Made by a program: the position numbers and the translations under genes
Shown: positions 40,268-43,385 of the stretch, one piece after another
Numbering within the stretch: position 1 is the stretch's first letter
Layout: every line of letters starts with the position of its first letter
DNA from: Rhodothermales bacterium
Lineage (GTDB): Bacteria > Bacteroidota > Rhodothermia > Rhodothermales > BA12
NCBI GenBank assembly: GCA_014879465.1
Contig: JACSSA010000106.1
Location: 1 to 43,385 of the forward strand
Reading direction: 5' to 3'
DNA: 43,385 nt
Notes under the pieces: generated by a model
The model's database searches: none
What the model saw: the letters and a program-made list of their open reading frames with translations, nothing else
What the model was told of the DNA's origin: nothing

Positions 40268-41368
40268 TTGCGCGCCTACAACTTCTCCGCCGGTCCGGCC
40301 TCGCTTCCCGAAGAGGTTCTGCTCGAACTCCGCGACGAACTCCCGACGTATCCCGGCCTTGGGGCGGCGCTCTTCGAGGTGTCGCACCGCTCCAAACCGT
40401 ACGCTGCCGTTCACGATTCCGCCGTAGACGCACTCCGGCGGCTGCTCGGTCTTGAGGAAGACTGGCATGTGCTCTTTCTCACCGGCGGCGCGTCGATGCA
40501 GTTCTACCAGGTGCCGCTCAATCTGCTCGGCTCCGGCCAAACCGCCGCGTACGTCAACACGGGCGTTTGGGCAACGAAGGCCATAGCTGAGGCGCAAAAG
40601 GTCGCATCGGTACGCGGCGCGGAACTGCGTGTGGCCGCGTCGAGCGAGTCCACCGGCTTCGACCGCATCCCAGACCCGGCGTTGTGGGACATGCCCCGCG
40701 GCGCGGCCTATCTGCATTTCACGTCCAACAACACGATCTACGGCACGGAGCTGCTGGACGACGTGCATGCGGGATCCATCCCGGTTGTCTGCGACGCCTC
40801 GTCGGATTTTCTGTCCCGACCGCTCGACACGACGTGCTACAGCATGCTTTATGCGGGGGCGCAGAAGAACCTCGGCCCGGCGGGCGTCGCGCTCGTGCTG
40901 CTTCGCGACGATCTGCTGCGCAACCGCCCGGCGTCGCTGCAAACGGGCCTCCCGGCAATGCTCGACTACGCCAGCCACACCGGAGCGCTCTACAACACCC
41001 CGCCCGCGCTCTCGGTATACCTCACGGAGAAGGTGCTGCGGTGGATCGAACGGCAGGGAGGGCTGGCGGAGATGGATCGCCGAGCGGCTGCCCGCGCCGG
41101 GTTGCTGTACGAACGGATTGATCGGACGGATTTCTACCGAGGCACCGCTGCACCTGCATGGCGCAGCCGGATGAACGTCACGTTCCGTCTGCCGTCGGAG
41201 GAGTTGGAAGCCGCGTTTCTGAAGGAATCCGAGCGTCGAGGGATGATCGGGCTGAAGGGCTACCGGACGGTCGGCGGCATCCGCGCCAGCCTCTACAACG
41301 CCATGCCTCAAGAGGGTGTGGAGGCGCTGGTGGCGTTGATGGACGATTTCGAAGCCCGGATGGGGTGA
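40268..41368 (+). CDS. serC: phosphoserine aminotransferase
   Basis: It converts 3-phosphohydroxypyruvate to phosphoserine with glutamate, and can serve pyridoxal phosphate synthesis. The core is clear: RAYNFSAGPASLPEEVLLEL, HRSKPYAAVHD, LFLTGGASMQFYQVPLNLL, HFTSNNTIYGTEL, DASSDFLSRPLD, the Schiff-base lysine in YAGAQKNLGPAG and IGLKGYRTVGGIRASLYNAM. The family begins at RAYNFSAGP, so TTG 40268 is the best start (366 residues). ATG 40184 would add 28 residues without counterpart. Confidence 0.94.
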   Translation: MRAYNFSAGPASLPEEVLLELRDELPTYPGLGAALFEVSHRSKPYAAVHDSAVDALRRLLGLEEDWHVLFLTGGASMQFYQVPLNLLGSGQTAAYVNTGVWATKAIAEAQKVASVRGAELRVAASSESTGFDRIPDPALWDMPRGAAYLHFTSNNTIYGTELLDDVHAGSIPVVCDASSDFLSRPLDTTCYSMLYAGAQKNLGPAGVALVLLRDDLLRNRPASLQTGLPAMLDYASHTGALYNTPPALSVYLTEKVLRWIERQGGLAEMDRRAAARAGLLYERIDRTDFYRGTAAPAWRSRMNVTFRLPSEELEAAFLKESERRGMIGLKGYRTVGGIRASLYNAMPQEGVEALVALMDDFEARMG

Positions 41369-41444
41369 CGAGGCGGGTTCTGCCGGGAACAGCGTCAATG
41401 CCCCCGGCACGTCTCGGCGGCGATCTTCGCCAGGCCGTCACCCA

Positions 41445-42980
41445 TCACCCCACCCAGCGTTGGCGGTCGAGGCTGCGGTACTGGATGGCCTCGGCCAGAT
41501 GTTCGGGGCGGATCGCATCGGACGCGGCCAAGTCGGCGATGGTGCGGGCGAGTTTACGCAGCCGGTCGAACGCCCGCGCCGACAGTCCGAGCCGCTGCAC
41601 GGCGGCCACCAAGAGCGCTTGCGAGGCGTCGTCGAGGGCGCAGAAGCGGTGGACGGCTTTGGCATCCATCGCGGCGTTGGTGCGGAAGCCCAGCCCGGCA
41701 AACCGCTCCGCCTGCCGCTCGCGGGCGGCCACGACGCGCTTGCGTATGGCTGCGCTTGGTTCCGCCACACCGCGACGGGCGAGGTCGGACACCGGCACGG
41801 CGGGCACGTCCACCTGCACGTCGATCCGGTCGAGGAGCGGGCCGGACAGCCGGGCGAGGTAGCGCGACACCAGCGCCGGGCTGCATGTGCACGCCCGCGA
41901 GGCGTCGCCCGCATGGCCGCACGGGCACGGATTCATCGCAGCGACAAGCATAAACCGCGCCGGGTACTCGACGGCGTAGCGGGCGCGGGCGAGCGTGATC
42001 GCACCCTCTTCGAGCGGCTGGCGGAGCACGTCGAGCACCTGCCGCCGGAATTCGGGCAGCTCGTCGAGGAAAAGTACGCCGTGGTGCGCGAGGCTGATCT
42101 CGCCGGGCAGCGGCGGCGCGCCCCCGCCGCACAACCCCGCGTCGGAGATGGTGTGGTGCGGCGCGCGAAACGGCCGCACCGCCACAAGGCCCGCGTGCCC
42201 GAGGCGTCCGCCCACCGAGTGTACGGCCGTTGTCTCCAGCGCCTCGTCGAGCGCCAGCGGCGGGAGAATGGACGGCAACCGGCGGGCGAGCATCGTCTTG
42301 CCTGACCCCGGTGGCCCGGCCAACAGGACGTTGTGCCCGCCCGCCGCCGCCACTTCGAGCGCTCGCTTGGCCAACTCTTGCCCCTTCACGTCGGCGAAGT
42401 CGAGGCCGGGCGTTGCAGCCACGTCGAAACGCTGCCGGGCGTCGCGCCGCACGGGATCGAGCCGCAGCGAGCCGCTCAGCACCCCGACGGCCTCCGCAAG
42501 CGTCGCCACGCCGAACACGTCGAGTCCGTCCACCAGCGCCGCCTCGTCGGCATTGGCGTGGGGCACGAGGATGCGCCGCCGCCCGTCGCGTCGCGCCTGA
42601 AGCGCGGCCGGAAGCACACCCCGCACGGGCCGCACCGCGCCGTCGAGGGCGAGTTCGCCCAGCACCGCCGCCTCGTCGAGCCGCTCGGGTGGCAGCGTGC
42701 CCAGCTGTGCCGCCGCCAGCCCGACGGCAATCGGAAGGTCGAAGGCCGTGCCCTCCTTGCGCACGTCGGCGGGGGCGAGGTTGACGGTGGCCACGCCGCG
42801 AGGCACCGGCAGGCCCGTGTTCTTGAGCGCCGCCCAGACGCGGTCGCGGCTCTCGCGCACGGCTCCGTCGGGAAGGCCGACGACCGTGTAGCGCGGCAGG
42901 CCGGGTTCGAGGTGTGTTTCGATTTCGATGGGAAGAGCCTCCACGCCGAGGGCGGCGCTGGACCAGACGCGGGAGAGCAT
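41445..42980 (-). CDS. comM: YifB/ComM-type Mg-chelatase-like AAA+ ATPase
   Basis: ComM is a hexameric helicase that extends heteroduplex during natural transformation. The 511 residues have a Lon-protease-like N-terminal domain (ALPIEIETHLEPGLPRYTVV, VNLAPADVRKEGTAFDLPIA), an AAA+ domain with Walker A LLAGPPGSGKTMLARR, RPFRAPHHTISDAGL, Walker B GVLFLDELPEF, the zinc-like MNPCPCGHAGD, and a C-terminal lid (RLGLSARAFDRLRKLARTIA). ATG 42980 is the family start. A motif shared with ssb lies 51-80 bases upstream. It converges with serC. Confidence 0.94.
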   Translation of the reverse strand: MLSRVWSSAALGVEALPIEIETHLEPGLPRYTVVGLPDGAVRESRDRVWAALKNTGLPVPRGVATVNLAPADVRKEGTAFDLPIAVGLAAAQLGTLPPERLDEAAVLGELALDGAVRPVRGVLPAALQARRDGRRRILVPHANADEAALVDGLDVFGVATLAEAVGVLSGSLRLDPVRRDARQRFDVAATPGLDFADVKGQELAKRALEVAAAGGHNVLLAGPPGSGKTMLARRLPSILPPLALDEALETTAVHSVGGRLGHAGLVAVRPFRAPHHTISDAGLCGGGAPPLPGEISLAHHGVLFLDELPEFRRQVLDVLRQPLEEGAITLARARYAVEYPARFMLVAAMNPCPCGHAGDASRACTCSPALVSRYLARLSGPLLDRIDVQVDVPAVPVSDLARRGVAEPSAAIRKRVVAARERQAERFAGLGFRTNAAMDAKAVHRFCALDDASQALLVAAVQRLGLSARAFDRLRKLARTIADLAASDAIRPEHLAEAIQYRSLDRQRWVG

Positions 42981-43030
42981 CGGAGTGGGGAATACGACAG
43001 GCGGGCGCGTTCGCAGACGCGGGACGTTGG

Positions 43031-43060
43031 GATAGAGTCCGCCGCCGCCGCCGCATACCC
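43031..43060 (-). promoter_or_regulatory. two-block motif shared with ssb (comM copy)
   Basis: On the minus strand GGGTATGCGGCGGCGG (43045-43060), eight bases, then TCTATC (43031-43036), ending 51 bases ahead of comM. It is identical in both blocks and spacing to 14391-14420 ahead of ssb. A GACCCCC run and then A/T-rich sequence (43072-43080) lie further upstream. Confidence 0.5.
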
Positions 43061-43241
43061 TTGCGCGGGGGTCTTTTTTCGATACCCGGCGCGTGCCGCT
43101 GTGCCCAGCGCCTGTTGGGTTGACGACGCCGTTCATCCGGTTGTCGGCTCCGTGCATGCTCGTACGGCGATGCGCCGAAGCGCATCGTCTGCCCTGATGC
43201 CGCTGCCCCGGTAGCAGGCAGGGAGGAGAAGCGGCCTGCGC

Positions 43242-43385
43242 CTACCGTTCGGGCGCGTGCATGGTATAGCCCAGCGCGAGGACGGCGCGTAGGGTGCCCT
43301 CGGCGGTGCGGCGGTCGTAGGCCTTCTCGCCCTCGCTCAACTCGGCGTAGGGCACGAGGCCGGGGTGGGTCTTGCGCACGTCGTC
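43242..43385 (-). CDS. RyR-domain protein, 5' end outside window
   Basis: The last 47 codons and the stop (TAG at 43244-43242) of a minus-strand gene are visible; its start is beyond the window. They read DDVRKTHPGLVPYAELSEGE, then KAYDRRTAEGTLRAVLALGY and a short tail. This is the core of the RyR (ryanodine-receptor repeat) domain: the tract P-x-Y-x-E-L-x-E-x-E-K-x-x-D-R. In bacteria this domain occurs alone or fused to NTPases and nuclear-transport-like domains, often with unknown roles in conflict or signalling. Its full architecture cannot be seen. Confidence 0.75.
   Translation of the reverse strand, partial: DDVRKTHPGLVPYAELSEGEKAYDRRTAEGTLRAVLALGYTMHAPER

Noticed and set aside
38321-41410. 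A very long minus-strand open frame of over 1000 codons
   Set aside because: It lies antisense to DUF1015, the propeller lipoprotein and serC, is Arg/Pro-rich with no domain, and results from GC-rich codon bias in the sense genes.
41369-41444. Terminator between convergent serC and comM
   Set aside because: No stem followed by a T-tract on either strand was found in this 76-base gap.
1-43385. CRISPR array, insertion sequence or prophage
   Set aside because: No regularly spaced direct repeats, transposase, integrase or phage structural genes were seen; the repeats found are short intergenic palindromes.

Overview
The window reads as a GC-rich bacterial chromosome segment from the Bacteroidota/Rhodothermota side of the tree, possibly a Rubricoccaceae- or Salinibacter-like organism. 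The evidence is two secreted proteins with C-terminal type IX secretion sorting domains, an arginine pathway built on an N-acylornithine carbamoyltransferase, DUF4920, DUF6503-like and DUF1015 proteins, and few Shine-Dalgarno sequences (ssb is a clear exception). The assignment rests on gene content only and the genus is a guess. I see no phage, transposase, CRISPR array or rRNA.

Layout. 1-665: 3'-truncated YbjN-like gene. 754-13264: arginine cluster on the minus strand, in transcription order argG, an unassigned P-loop protein, argC, a GNAT acetyltransferase, argD, argF', argB, argE', then two tandem paralogous T9SS-exported proteins that each carry their own terminator, then argH. 13649-16560: ssb, class II DAHP synthase, a DUF4920 lipoprotein. 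16577-22603: nuoABCDEF of respiratory complex I, followed directly by three overlapping 55-57 codon genes for two-helix membrane proteins. 22833-24932: parA and parB, divergent from nuoA. 25046-28170: cyclophilin, cardiolipin synthase, a DUF6503-like exported protein. 28257-28529: a frameshifted SEC-C gene. 28811-34533: a divergent five-gene module. 34615-43385: RibD-like reductase, tRNA(CAT), class V aminotransferase, mltG, DUF1015, beta-propeller lipoprotein, serC, comM, and a RyR-domain fragment at the edge.

How the genes work together. The arginine genes cover all steps after N-acylglutamate formation. Ala95 of ArgF' suggests succinylated rather than acetylated intermediates. No classical argA or argJ is visible, so the P-loop protein or the GNAT protein is a candidate for the missing first enzyme. 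nuoA-F give the membrane-proximal, quinone-site and NADH-input subunits of complex I; the rest lies outside the window.

The most unusual region is 28811-34533. A Rab-like small GTPase, a soluble histidine kinase and an NtrC-like regulator without the GAFTGA loop form one minus-strand operon. It is divergent from a coiled-coil protein and a membrane protein that joins a longin/roadblock-like domain, one transmembrane helix, BON-like repeats and an OmpA-like domain. I propose that this links a cytoplasmic GTPase switch and a two-component pathway to the cell envelope. Two other signals stand out: the triplicated membrane microproteins after nuoF, and an identical two-block motif with fixed 8-base spacing upstream of ssb and comM.
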